NCBI GenBank assembly: GCA_008501765.1
Contig: QQUE01000014.1
Location: 1-64,000, forward strand
Length of the DNA: 64,000 nt
DNA from: Calditrichota bacterium
GTDB lineage: Bacteria > Zhuqueibacterota > Zhuqueibacteria > Zhuqueibacterales > Geothermadaptataceae
Direction: 5' to 3'
Both the position numbers and the translations under genes were made by a program. Of the stretch, positions 28,627-37,740 are shown one piece after another (positions within the stretch are counted from its first letter, which is position 1; each line of letters starts with the position of its first letter). Under the pieces are notes generated by a model. It saw only the letters and a list, made by a program, of their open reading frames with translations, did not search any database and was not told where the DNA came from.

Positions 28627-29931
28627 TTATTCGACATAAATTGGATTCGAATATATCCACGGCACCCATTTCGAATCGAAGTTAATCGCCACTTCAAAAC
28701 GGTAAACACCTTTTTCTAAAATATTAGCCGATCGATAGGAATACGAATCGTATTTTTCATCGATGATTTTCCCATTACGCAACAAGCGAAACCGTCCGGG
28801 CAAAGGGGACTCCGCCGCAAAATTTTTCACATCCTGCAATTTCAGCGCATCGCCCATAATTCCTATAAGATCGCCCGATTCATTCTCAGCATAAAAGAGA
28901 AACCCCTCAGCATCAGCCAGCGATGCAAATGAAATAAAAATATGTCCTTGTAGCAAATGCTTGGCGATGTTTCTTTTTTCCAGCGAGTCAGCCAATACAT
29001 GATTGTTGACAAAATTATAGGAATGGTAAAACGTGTCGAGATAAAGTTTAAATGCCCAACCGTTCTCATCCGGTTCCGAAAGCAGAATTTTTTCTAATAA
29101 GCCGACCTCAACGGTATCAATCGGATTGGCGTTCGGCCCCAACCATTCTACCCTGCCATCCGGAAGAAAGCGCGCACGAATATTTTGATTTTCATGGGCA
29201 TCCACGGCTGAATATCCGACGATCCGGCGCCATGTGTTTAGCGAATCCCATCTGGCCAAAATGGCTGTTTGCTCGTCAAACAGTTCCCGATAAATCCAGT
29301 GACGGTACTTGTTTTGGTTTACTATGGTATTGAATAAAATATCACTATAGGATTCGCCATCTTTGATATCCGTATGAATATTGTAAATTTCCATCCCCTG
29401 ATAATCCGGATTAAGCCAGGGTCGTTTTTCTTCGCAGTGCGGGAAAAAAACCAATCCTCCGGCATCGATTATCTCTTTAATAATTACCGGGTTCTTCTTG
29501 CGCCAGTCGACGACCATTTCTGTAAGCGGCCAGACGACGAGATCATGGTTTTCCGTGCCCGGCACCATGAGTATATTTTCATGCATGCCGTGGTAACCGC
29601 GAGGGAAAGTGTCAAGAACAGCTCTTTCGTGATCCGTGAAAAAGATAAAATCGATATTTGCCTTTTTTGCAGCCGGAATTATTTCCCCCAACGTGCCGCG
29701 GCTATCATGCGACCAATACGAATGTGTATGGATTAATCCTCTGTATTCATTAAGGTTGGACTTTTTCGCCGGGTGCTTGCGCTTTTCTCGAATCTGTTCA
29801 ATTTGACCATCAAGTTTTGGATAAGTGACAAAATAATTCCAAACACCGGGGATGAAAAAATACAGCACAGTTATCAGCAAAACGGTTAAAATAAATTGTA
29901 TGAACCTGGTAAAAACCTTTTTCATTTCCAA
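28627..29931 (-). CDS. Membrane-anchored PHP-domain protein
   Basis: 434 residues: one N-terminal membrane span (about 11-31), then a PHP-type metal-dependent phosphoesterase domain. It has the characteristic ligands HTHSYWSHDS, FTDHERAV, a central NHDLVVWP, FPHCEEK and late AVDAHENQN. The C-terminal about 110 residues look like a beta-sandwich (GRFRLLRNGKIID, YRFEVAINF). PHP domains hydrolyse phosphoesters, but secreted or anchored forms often act on unknown envelope substrates. Convergent with the HAD gene (12 bp apart). Confidence 0.8.
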   Translation of the reverse strand: MEMKKVFTRFIQFILTVLLITVLYFFIPGVWNYFVTYPKLDGQIEQIREKRKHPAKKSNLNEYRGLIHTHSYWSHDSRGTLGEIIPAAKKANIDFIFFTDHERAVLDTFPRGYHGMHENILMVPGTENHDLVVWPLTEMVVDWRKKNPVIIKEIIDAGGLVFFPHCEEKRPWLNPDYQGMEIYNIHTDIKDGESYSDILFNTIVNQNKYRHWIYRELFDEQTAILARWDSLNTWRRIVGYSAVDAHENQNIRARFLPDGRVEWLGPNANPIDTVEVGLLEKILLSEPDENGWAFKLYLDTFYHSYNFVNNHVLADSLEKRNIAKHLLQGHIFISFASLADAEGFLFYAENESGDLIGIMGDALKLQDVKNFAAESPLPGRFRLLRNGKIIDEKYDSYSYRSANILEKGVYRFEVAINFDSKWVPWIYSNPIYVE

Positions 29932-30116
29932 ACCTTTTTCAGAGTCAACGACTAATTAATTGCAGGATTATCAATTATTTTGCATTATTTTATTTTATTG
30001 AAAAAAAATCATTTTAAAAATAGATATTTTGTCTTTTATTCTCTTCTCGCTTAAATGTGATGGCAATTAGAAGCAACAGGCCACGTTTATTTTTAAATAA
30101 TAGAGGAGTAAAATTC

Positions 30117-31031
30117 ATGCGACTTGTCATTGCACTGGGGGGAAACGCTTTGCTGAAGCGCGGCGAACCTATGACCGCCAATGTTCAACGGAAAAATATC
30201 CGGGAAGCCGCCAAAGCTTTAGCCCAAGTCGCATTGGACCACGAGCTGGTTTTATCACATGGGAACGGGCCGCAAGTAGGATTATTAGCCTTGCAAGGCG
30301 CCGCGTACAAAGCTGTGGAATCATATCCACTGGATGTTCTTGGAGCGCAAACAGAAGGCATGATCGGTTACATGATTGAGCAGGAACTTGGCAATTTATT
30401 GCCGATTGAGGTTCCATTCGCTACGATTTTAACGATGACCGAAGTTGATCCCAACGATCCGGCATTTGACAATCCCACCAAATTTGTCGGCCCGGTTTAC
30501 ACCGAGAAGCAAGCGCTCAAACTCGCTCGTGACAAAAATTGGACTGTTAAAGAAGATGGTGATAAATGGCGGCGTGTCGTGCCTTCTCCCCTACCCAAAC
30601 GCATGTTTGAAATTCGGCCCATAAAATGGTTACTGGAAAAAGGAACAATCGTTATTTGCGCCGGTGGCGGTGGCATTCCGGTGATGTATAAAAACCGGGG
30701 GATCCGAATTCTCGAGGGCGTTGAGGCGGTGATTGACAAAGATCTGGCCGGCAGCATGTTGGCCCGTGAGCTCAAAGCAGATATGTACATCATGGCCACC
30801 GATGTCGATGGAATATACAAAAATTGGGGAACACCGAAAAAAGAGAAAATCGACACAATTTCACCAGATGAGCTCGAATTACACAACTTTGCTGATGGTT
30901 CGATGGGCCCCAAAGTTGAAGCTGCATGTGAATTTGCACGCGCCACTCAAAAGACAGCCGCTATCGGCTCTTTGGCTGATATTGATAAGATTGTGCAGGG
31001 AAAAGCAGGTACTATAATTAATTCAACCTAA
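30117..31031 (+). CDS. arcC: Carbamate kinase
   Basis: Interconverts carbamoyl phosphate + ADP and carbamate/NH3 + ATP. 304 residues from the ATG at 30117, preceded by GAGGAG; an upstream in-frame ATG at 30057 would add 20 non-homologous residues. Motifs: [57 protein letters not shown], and [13 protein letters not shown] near the end. No arginine deiminase or ornithine carbamoyltransferase gene is nearby, so its pathway here is open (arginine, purine or cyanate catabolism). Confidence 0.95.
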   Translation: MRLVIALGGNALLKRGEPMTANVQRKNIREAAKALAQVALDHELVLSHGNGPQVGLLALQGAAYKAVESYPLDVLGAQTEGMIGYMIEQELGNLLPIEVPFATILTMTEVDPNDPAFDNPTKFVGPVYTEKQALKLARDKNWTVKEDGDKWRRVVPSPLPKRMFEIRPIKWLLEKGTIVICAGGGGIPVMYKNRGIRILEGVEAVIDKDLAGSMLARELKADMYIMATDVDGIYKNWGTPKKEKIDTISPDELELHNFADGSMGPKVEAACEFARATQKTAAIGSLADIDKIVQGKAGTIINST

Positions 31032-31452
31032 CTTATTATATTCATAAAATTAAACCGTTGGGCAGAATTCACTCAGATCTGTCACGAATCGATGTTTTCT
31101 CGTCATTCCGGTTTTTGCAGCGCAAAATACCGGGATCTCAAACGATTAACTCGAACAAAGTTTTAAGTGTTTAGCCAGGGAGATCCAAGTATCTCGTTGG
31201 CACGCGAACCGGGATGACTTGTTTCATATTCATTTTGGGCTTGCATCGAACTCAGGTTAAAATATATGCCTGGAACCTGGTTAATTCTTTTAATGTTAGC
31301 AAAATAATGATCTTTTGATATTTTTAGCAGGCTTGAATAAGTGCCAGACACTTTCTCACCGGTTCATGAATAGTTTAGCTAAATGCGAAATTATTGTTGG
31401 TCAATTCATAGAAGTTGTGAGGGAAATTCAATTCAACGAAAGGAATGTAGAG
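31032..31452. repeat. Intergenic region with degenerate element B-like palindrome
   Basis: 421 bp. 31048-31070 resembles the left terminus of element B (AAACCGTTGGGCAGAATT). 31098-31220 is an imperfect palindrome starting GTCATTCCGGTTTTTGCAGC and ending GAACCGGGATGAC, closely like the core of element B copy 1. The right side (31243-31260, CATCGAACTCAGGTTAA) instead resembles the terminus of element A. It is therefore a degenerate or chimeric copy. No terminator after arcC other than this structure. Confidence 0.65.
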
Positions 31453-31650
31453 ATGACTGAAAAAAGATATTTTTTAATCTCGGGCATTATCTTTGGCCTG
31501 GTTGCAGTATTACACATTTCACGTGCACTTTTTGATATTCATTTTCAAATCGGCTCCTGGCTGGTGCCTGTATGGATATCGTGGTTTGGCTTCATCGCAA
31601 CCGTCATTCTTTGCAGTTGGGCGTACAAAAGTTATCGCGGCCACAAATAA
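31453..31650 (+). CDS. Small two-span membrane protein
   Basis: 65 residues from the ATG at 31453, which has an AAGGAAT site 8 bases upstream. Two hydrophobic spans (about 7-27 and 35-56) are separated by a short loop and end in a basic tail (YKSYRGHK). No family motif recognised; the pattern (IIFGLVAVLHISRALF) is seen in many small uncharacterised bacterial membrane proteins. Real coding is likely because of the good ribosome site and clean topology. Confidence 0.6.
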   Translation: MTEKRYFLISGIIFGLVAVLHISRALFDIHFQIGSWLVPVWISWFGFIATVILCSWAYKSYRGHK

Positions 31651-31690
31651 TATTTTTTTGCTGGTTTAATCGTGATAAAAGCTAAAAATT

Positions 31691-34060
31691 TTAAAAACTC
31701 TCATCGGAATTATAAAAATCGGCCAGGTTAAACGTAAAATTTTCATGCTTTTTTAATTCTACTGGCATACTTCTGTTTTTATAGACAAGATTGGTTTTAC
31801 CGCCTGACAACGCTCGTACTGTTGCATATTTGAGTTCATTCCGCTGCCAAAAAATATCAACTTCAAAATTGCCGCGTGCTTTTAATCCGGTGATGTGCCC
31901 AGTTTGCCACTGCGGTGGCAGCGCCGGTAACATAGTTATGGTATTTTTTTCATGCGACTGCAAGAGCATCTCGGCGATACCTGCTGTGTAGCCAAAATTA
32001 CCATCAATTTGAAATGGTGGATGCGCATCAAATAGATTTAAATACAGCGATTTTTTCAATAGCAAAGTAATATGGTCATGAGCCATTGCGCCATCCAAAA
32101 GCCTGGCGGCAAAGTTGATGAGCCACGCTCGACTCCACCCTGTTCCCGCGCCGCCATTGGCGAGCCGGTAATCCAAGGTCTTGCGCACCGCCTCAAAAAG
32201 CTGTGGGGTTTCTTTTTTTGTGATACGGCTCCCGGGATGAAAAGCATAGAGGTGCGACATGTGGCGATGCCCTTTTTCACGTTCCGGATATTCTCGATCC
32301 CATTCCAAAATCCGGCCATCACGCCCTAAAATCAACCCCGATCTGAGGTGTTTTCTTTTTTCGCGCACCGAATCGACGAAACTGGATTTTATTGCCAATA
32401 GCTCACAACTTTTCAAATAATTATCAAAAACTTCAGCGATAATTTGTTGATCCATCGCGCTGCCAAGGCACGTGGCAACCGGTTTTTCATCCGATCCAAT
32501 AAAGCGATTTTCAGGGGATGTTGAAGGCGCTGAAACTAACAATCCGTCGCGGGGATCTTCGACGAGCCAGTCAAAATAAAAACGAGCCACTTCTTCCAAA
32601 GCCGGCAGGGCCCGTTTTTCAAGGAATTCGGTATCATTAGTGAAGCGATAGTGCTCAAAATAATGCTGCGCCAGCCAGCCGCCCCCGCCAATCCAGCCAC
32701 CCCAATAAGCGCGTGCGGCCCGCATCCACGCAGGCGCCCACAAATCACTGGCGTGATGAATTACGGCACCACGGAAGCCATAATTTTCATACGCGGTCAC
32801 TTTTCCTGATTTTATCAATCGATCGGTGAAATCAAATAACGGAGCATGCAGTTCACTGAGATTTGTAACTTCCGCCGGCCAGTAATTCATTTGCAGATTG
32901 ATGTTTAAGTGATAATCTGCATTCCAGGGTGCCTGGATGTGGGGATTCCACAATCCCTGCAGATTTGCCGGATTCGTGCCTGGGCGTGAGGAGCTGATCA
33001 AAAGATAGCGGCCATATTGAAACAAAAGCGCCTGCAATCCCAAATCTGGTTCACCCTGTTTTATCCGCTGCAAGCGTTGGTCTGTCGCAAGTGTGTCTTT
33101 TGCATGGTCGCCGAGGCTAAAATCCACACGGGAGAATAACTGTTGATAATCTTTTTCATGAGCGCTGAACAGGGAATCGTAACTCTGCCCACGTATTTTC
33201 GACAATTGAAAATCATTGGAGGGAAAGCAATCACCATAAAAAGATGTCTGCGCGACAAGGTATAAAAGTGCTTTGTGTACATTTTTTAGAACGAGGGTAT
33301 CGCCATCGGTATAAACCTCACCGCCAGCATTTGAGACTTCCAGCTTTGTTTCAAATTTAACTCCACTCAGGATCGGCGCCGGTTTTGATTCAATTTCACC
33401 GCCATATTGAGTGACTTCGCCAGTCATTTTCAATTGATTATCGCCAACCGCAACTGTTTTTGCTGTAATATGGCCTTCGTCCTCTGGCCGGGTGAGACGG
33501 ATTATTCCGTTAAGTCCTTCTGGCGCTGTTGATGTGTATTCGATTATCAGAGCATTGTGGGGGGCTGAGGCAAAAATTTTTTCTGAAACAGAATATTTAT
33601 TCTCGCCAACGTTATATGAAACCGTCACCAGCGATTTGTTTAAATCAAGTTCACGGCGATAGTTCTGCACGTTTTTATGATTTAAATCAATAAAAAGATC
33701 GCCTAAAGTTTGATGCGACCGTTTAATGCCTTTGTGTGAGAATTTTTCTACAAGCAGACTGTCGGCTTGACTATTTTTGCCCGCGAACAAGAGTTGCCGG
33801 ATGGCATACAAATCGTCCGGATTGCCTTCAGGATTTCCCCAATCTGTGGATCCGGGCCACATTGAATCTTCGTTCAGTTGAATTTGCTCATGAACCGGAT
33901 TGCCAAAAACCATCGCTCCCAGACGGCCATTGCCGACCGGTAGAGCTTCGGTCCATTCCTTTGCCGGTTGTTTATACCATAAATTATATGCCGTCGTACT
34001 GGGGCTGGAAGTTTTAGAGACTGTAAAATAAGACAAAATCAAAAAGAGAAGAGCGTACAT
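31691..34060 (-). CDS. GH95 family alpha-L-fucosidase (1,2-alpha-L-fucosidase-like)
   Basis: 789 residues with an N-terminal signal-like hydrophobic segment. The N-terminal GH95 beta-domain begins LWYKQPAKEWTEALPVGNGRLGAMVFG, a nearly diagnostic sequence. The (alpha/alpha)6 barrel carries NPHIQAPWNADYHLNINLQMN (Asn residues equivalent to the catalytic pair of AfcA), GGGWLAQHYFEHY and the C-terminal QIDGNFGYTAGIAEML with the catalytic Asp. GH95 enzymes remove fucose (or in some members galactose) from glycans by inversion. Likely secreted or periplasmic. Points to use of algal or host glycans. Confidence 0.92.
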   Translation of the reverse strand: MYALLFLILSYFTVSKTSSPSTTAYNLWYKQPAKEWTEALPVGNGRLGAMVFGNPVHEQIQLNEDSMWPGSTDWGNPEGNPDDLYAIRQLLFAGKNSQADSLLVEKFSHKGIKRSHQTLGDLFIDLNHKNVQNYRRELDLNKSLVTVSYNVGENKYSVSEKIFASAPHNALIIEYTSTAPEGLNGIIRLTRPEDEGHITAKTVAVGDNQLKMTGEVTQYGGEIESKPAPILSGVKFETKLEVSNAGGEVYTDGDTLVLKNVHKALLYLVAQTSFYGDCFPSNDFQLSKIRGQSYDSLFSAHEKDYQQLFSRVDFSLGDHAKDTLATDQRLQRIKQGEPDLGLQALLFQYGRYLLISSSRPGTNPANLQGLWNPHIQAPWNADYHLNINLQMNYWPAEVTNLSELHAPLFDFTDRLIKSGKVTAYENYGFRGAVIHHASDLWAPAWMRAARAYWGGWIGGGGWLAQHYFEHYRFTNDTEFLEKRALPALEEVARFYFDWLVEDPRDGLLVSAPSTSPENRFIGSDEKPVATCLGSAMDQQIIAEVFDNYLKSCELLAIKSSFVDSVREKRKHLRSGLILGRDGRILEWDREYPEREKGHRHMSHLYAFHPGSRITKKETPQLFEAVRKTLDYRLANGGAGTGWSRAWLINFAARLLDGAMAHDHITLLLKKSLYLNLFDAHPPFQIDGNFGYTAGIAEMLLQSHEKNTITMLPALPPQWQTGHITGLKARGNFEVDIFWQRNELKYATVRALSGGKTNLVYKNRSMPVELKKHENFTFNLADFYNSDESF

Positions 34061-34084
34061 ATTTTTGTCCTGGTATCATGAAAA

Positions 34085-34732
34085 TCAAACTATGCCATTT
34101 TCTTTCAATGCAGTTTGTATTTGGTCAAAGAATATATTTCGGCCTTCATCCGATCGAATGTCCACCTTTTCAACATTGAACACACAAGTTGGAATACTGT
34201 GTTTTTTCTCACAAACCTGCGGGAAAGTGGAGTAATAGGCGTTTAATCCGGAGAGAAATTCGATATCTATGCCACTTTCTTCTTTGCGGCCACGTTTTTT
34301 AATTCTTTCCAGCAGCGTCTCGACTTTATCGACCGTGAGCATAATTACCAGATCCGGCGGATGTAAATCTCGCTTTAATCTTTGAAAATACTCAAAATAG
34401 AGATCCAATTCCTTGTTGCACATAAAGCCCAAACCATGTAAATATTTGGCAAAAATTTCCGGATCTTCGTACAAAGTTCTGTCCTGAATACAGCTTTTAT
34501 TTACGGTTTTTATGAGCTCGTGGTGTTCAATGCGGCGGATGAGAAACTCCAATTGCAAAGTAAACGACCAACGATGCATATCAGCATAATAATCTTTCAG
34601 AAAACGGTTATCGATCACAGGTTCATCAAACAGTTCGTAGCCAAAATGCTGGCTCACCAACTTCGCAGCCGTGGTTTTACCGGCACCAATATTTCCTGCC
34701 ATAGCAATAAAAAGTTTACGCTTCGCTTCCAT
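34085..34732 (-). CDS. Deoxynucleoside kinase family protein
   Basis: 215 residues with the P-loop MAGNIGAGKTTAAKL at the N-terminus. The ERS/DRT-like block is QDRTLYEDPEIFAKYL, and the lid region is RIKKRGRKEE. This is the dNK/dGK-dAK family that phosphorylates deoxynucleosides for salvage. Which base is used (dA/dG versus dC/T) cannot be decided. Stands between GH95 and typA on the same strand, 24 bp upstream of GH95. Confidence 0.88.
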   Translation of the reverse strand: MEAKRKLFIAMAGNIGAGKTTAAKLVSQHFGYELFDEPVIDNRFLKDYYADMHRWSFTLQLEFLIRRIEHHELIKTVNKSCIQDRTLYEDPEIFAKYLHGLGFMCNKELDLYFEYFQRLKRDLHPPDLVIMLTVDKVETLLERIKKRGRKEESGIDIEFLSGLNAYYSTFPQVCEKKHSIPTCVFNVEKVDIRSDEGRNIFFDQIQTALKENGIV

Positions 34733-34774
34733 TTCTCCCTCAATTTATTTTGAATAGAATTCCCTGCTCCATCC

Positions 34775-36595
34775 CTATTTTAGAGCCCTTTTTCGGGTTG
34801 CTTGCCGCTTGTTTGCATCCAGCTCAATTTTTCGAATTCGAACAGTTGCGGGTGTGACCTCAACGAGCTCATCTTCGGCGATAAATTCGATTGCCAAATC
34901 AAGAGACATCGGTCGCGGCGGGCGAATCGTAACTGTCGCATCGGATGTTGAGCTGCGCATGTTGGTCAGTTTCTTTTCCCGGGTGATGTTCACTTCCAGA
35001 TCGATAGGTTTATTGCGCTCACCGATAACCATGCCGCAATAAACTTCATGGTTGGCGCCGAGAAATAATTCGCCCCTGTCTGCCATGGCAAAACGAGCGT
35101 AATCCGTCACCCGTCCCGCCCTGTCAGCGACCAGCGCCCCGGTGTGGCGTTGCGGGATATCACCAAACCACGGTTCGTAACCGTGATACAAAGTATTCAT
35201 AATGCCGGCGCCTTTGGTGTCTGTCAAAAACTGGCTGCGGAAGCCGATGAGACCACGGGCAGGAATGATAAATTCGATGTTAACACGCCCACTGCCATTG
35301 TTGATTAAATTATTCATTTTACCTTTGCGAATGGACAATTTTTCTGTGATCACACCGACAAATTCTTCGGGTGTATCAACGAAAACACGCTCCACTGGTT
35401 CGTGAATTTTCCCGTCAATTTCTTTGGTGATGACGCGCGGTTTCGAAACGGCCACTTCATAACCCTCGCGGCGCATTGTTTCCAGGAGGATTGCCATTTG
35501 AAGCTCACCCCGGCCGCGGACTTCAAACATATCGGCCCGTTCGGTCGGTAAAACCTGCATGGAAACATTGCCGAGTGTTTCTTTCTCAAGCCTGGCTTTT
35601 AAATGGCGCGAAGTCAAATATTTGCCTTCCCGGCCAGCGAAAGGACTGGTATTCACATAGAAAAACATCGCGACGGTCGGCTCATCGATTTTAATGCGGG
35701 CCAATGGTTTCGGATTGTCCATCGAAGTGACGGTGTCTCCGATTTGCACGCCTTCAACGCCTGCAACCGCAATTATATCACCAGCTTCAAGCGTTTCAAC
35801 TTTTTCACGAGTAAGACCTGTAAAAGTGTAAAGCGCTGAAAATTTAATATGATTTGTTGTGCCGTTTTCGTGAACAAGCGCATAATTTTCATTCAATTGC
35901 AGTCGTCCGTTATTCAGCCGTCCAATGGCAATCTGGCCGACATAATTATCGTAACCCAGATTTGTGACAAGAAATTGCGGCGTATGATCGTCGTCTGCCT
36001 CAGGTCCTGGAATTTCGGCAAGAATCGTTTCAAACAATGGCTGCAGATTTTTCGATCCATCATTAAGTTCAATATGGGCAACGCCTTCTTTTGCCACCGT
36101 GTAAAGAATTGGAAATTCAATTTGATTTTCATCCGCATCCAAATCGATGAATAAATCATAAACTTCATCAATGACTTCCGTGATGCGCTCATCGGGGCGA
36201 TCAATTTTGTTTATCACCAAAATCACCGGCAGTTTCTTTTCAAGGGCTTTTTTTAGCACAAAACGTGTTTGCGGCAACGGTCCTTCGCTGGCATCAACGA
36301 GCAACATAACACCGTCTACGAGATTTAAACTACGCTCAACTTCGCCGCCAAAATCGGCGTGGCCCGGTGTATCAACGATATTTATTTTCACATCTTTGTA
36401 TGTAACCGCCGTATTTTTTGCCGCGATGGTAATGCCGCGTTCTCGTTCCAAATCCATGGAGTCCATAACACGGTCCTCGACTTCCTGGTTTTGCCGAAAA
36501 ATGCCACTTTGCTTTAGCATCCCATCAACTAAAGTTGTTTTCCCATGGTCGACATGGGCAATAATTGCTATATTTCTGAACTTGTTTTTTCGCAT
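34775..36595 (-). CDS. typA: GTP-binding protein TypA/BipA
   Basis: 606-residue ribosome-associated translational GTPase. G1 is [15 protein letters not shown], switch I is the [18 protein letters not shown] block, G3 is DTPGHADFG and G4 is NKIDRP. The C-terminal half has the EF-G-like domains III/V and the TypA-specific domain ([28 protein letters not shown]). Needed for ribosome assembly or stress growth in other bacteria. Standard length and fully intact. Confidence 0.97.
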   Translation of the reverse strand: MRKNKFRNIAIIAHVDHGKTTLVDGMLKQSGIFRQNQEVEDRVMDSMDLERERGITIAAKNTAVTYKDVKINIVDTPGHADFGGEVERSLNLVDGVMLLVDASEGPLPQTRFVLKKALEKKLPVILVINKIDRPDERITEVIDEVYDLFIDLDADENQIEFPILYTVAKEGVAHIELNDGSKNLQPLFETILAEIPGPEADDDHTPQFLVTNLGYDNYVGQIAIGRLNNGRLQLNENYALVHENGTTNHIKFSALYTFTGLTREKVETLEAGDIIAVAGVEGVQIGDTVTSMDNPKPLARIKIDEPTVAMFFYVNTSPFAGREGKYLTSRHLKARLEKETLGNVSMQVLPTERADMFEVRGRGELQMAILLETMRREGYEVAVSKPRVITKEIDGKIHEPVERVFVDTPEEFVGVITEKLSIRKGKMNNLINNGSGRVNIEFIIPARGLIGFRSQFLTDTKGAGIMNTLYHGYEPWFGDIPQRHTGALVADRAGRVTDYARFAMADRGELFLGANHEVYCGMVIGERNKPIDLEVNITREKKLTNMRSSTSDATVTIRPPRPMSLDLAIEFIAEDELVEVTPATVRIRKIELDANKRQATRKRALK

Positions 36596-36638
36596 CGAAT
36601 TTCTTTCTTTACAGATAAATCTATGATTAAATTTTGGT

Positions 36639-37244
36639 TTAAATTCCTATATCGTTTAACATTTCCAGCAGGCACCATGTTGCTCTTCCAGTCATCCCCC
36701 AGATACAAATTTCTTTTGCAGTTTCAGGATCTGTCCAATGATAGTGAAGTTTGAGAACATTTGAAAAAGTCTCGATTTGTAAATTTGGTTGATGGTTTTT
36801 TAACAATGCTGATACGGGCACATTGAAAATATGCGCTACCTCATCATCATTTCCAGTCAATACTGGTTTTTCGTTCAGTTGACCAAGAAACACATGTGTT
36901 AAAAATCCCGAAACATGCGTACTGAATTCTCCCAACTTCCCAATCACGTTTATATTCTCCTGTTCCAGACTTATTTCTTCAAAGGTCTCGCGCAGGGCGG
37001 CATCAAGCTCTGTTTCACCCGCTTCGATCTTTCCGCCGGGAAAAGCAATTTGTCCTGAATGCGGTTTTTCAACACCGTTGGGAAAAAATGATTTTGTTCG
37101 CTGAATATAAATAATTCGTAAATCATCGTTTTTGCGATAGATAGGAACCAGTGTGGCCGCTGAACGAAAATCTGCAGCCGAGTTGAACCGAACTATATTT
37201 TTACGAAAACTAAGATATTTATTTATTTTATCAAATAAAGTCAT
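36639..37244 (-). CDS. NUDIX hydrolase, CoA pyrophosphatase-like
   Basis: 201 residues. The NUDIX box is [22 protein letters not shown] (G-x5-E-x7-RE-x2-EE). Just upstream is the [12 protein letters not shown] block, the NudL/YeaB-type signature of CoA pyrophosphatases. Hydrolyses CoA or other nucleoside diphosphate derivatives. 43 bp upstream of typA on the same strand and probably cotranscribed. Confidence 0.87.
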   Translation of the reverse strand: MTLFDKINKYLSFRKNIVRFNSAADFRSAATLVPIYRKNDDLRIIYIQRTKSFFPNGVEKPHSGQIAFPGGKIEAGETELDAALRETFEEISLEQENINVIGKLGEFSTHVSGFLTHVFLGQLNEKPVLTGNDDEVAHIFNVPVSALLKNHQPNLQIETFSNVLKLHYHWTDPETAKEICIWGMTGRATWCLLEMLNDIGI

Positions 37245-37740
37245 GCTATCTGAAGCTAAAATTCAATCGTTAAAAATAGACAAATTTGTGCTGACAAAAA
37301 GATTTTTTGAGATTTTTCTTGGTTTTTCTTGTTTATGTGTTAGAATAGTAACTTGATCGTATTCAATTCTACGATGCAAATCCTTCAATCTCTCACCCTC
37401 TAACTATAGAAGGATGTCCCATGGTCCAATTTTTTATGCAAGGTCTCAGCGCGATTTAGAGTGCCCATATCTTTTATTTGGCACCCACTCTCTTTTCTTT
37501 ACTGCCCATGTATTTTTACAGGAAAAATTAATTCCAGAAAAATACCGTTCGATTTCGGGTACTTCTTTTCACCGCTCTTTTTTGCCGTCTGTCAATTAAT
37601 TCCGTTTCAGTGAGCGATTTTTAACTCCAAAAGAGCTCAGGGGAAATTGGACATTTTACTTTTTTAAGTGATTGGGAATTTTACGCTCAAAGCTAAGGGT
37701 AAAATGTTCAAATTTAAAAACCACCAATATAAGGATAATT
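37245..37740. other. Intergenic region upstream of ABC exporter
   Basis: 496 bp. A possible promoter (TTGGTT at 37319, 16-bp spacer, TAGAAT at 37341-37346) points rightward, leaving a leader of about 390 nt before the ABC gene. A 61-codon frame at 37414-37599 has no ribosome site and low coding character. Nothing else identified. Confidence 0.4.

Noticed and set aside
37414-37599. 61-codon rightward frame upstream of the ABC exporter
   Set aside because: No ribosome site, no homology recognised and composition like spacer.
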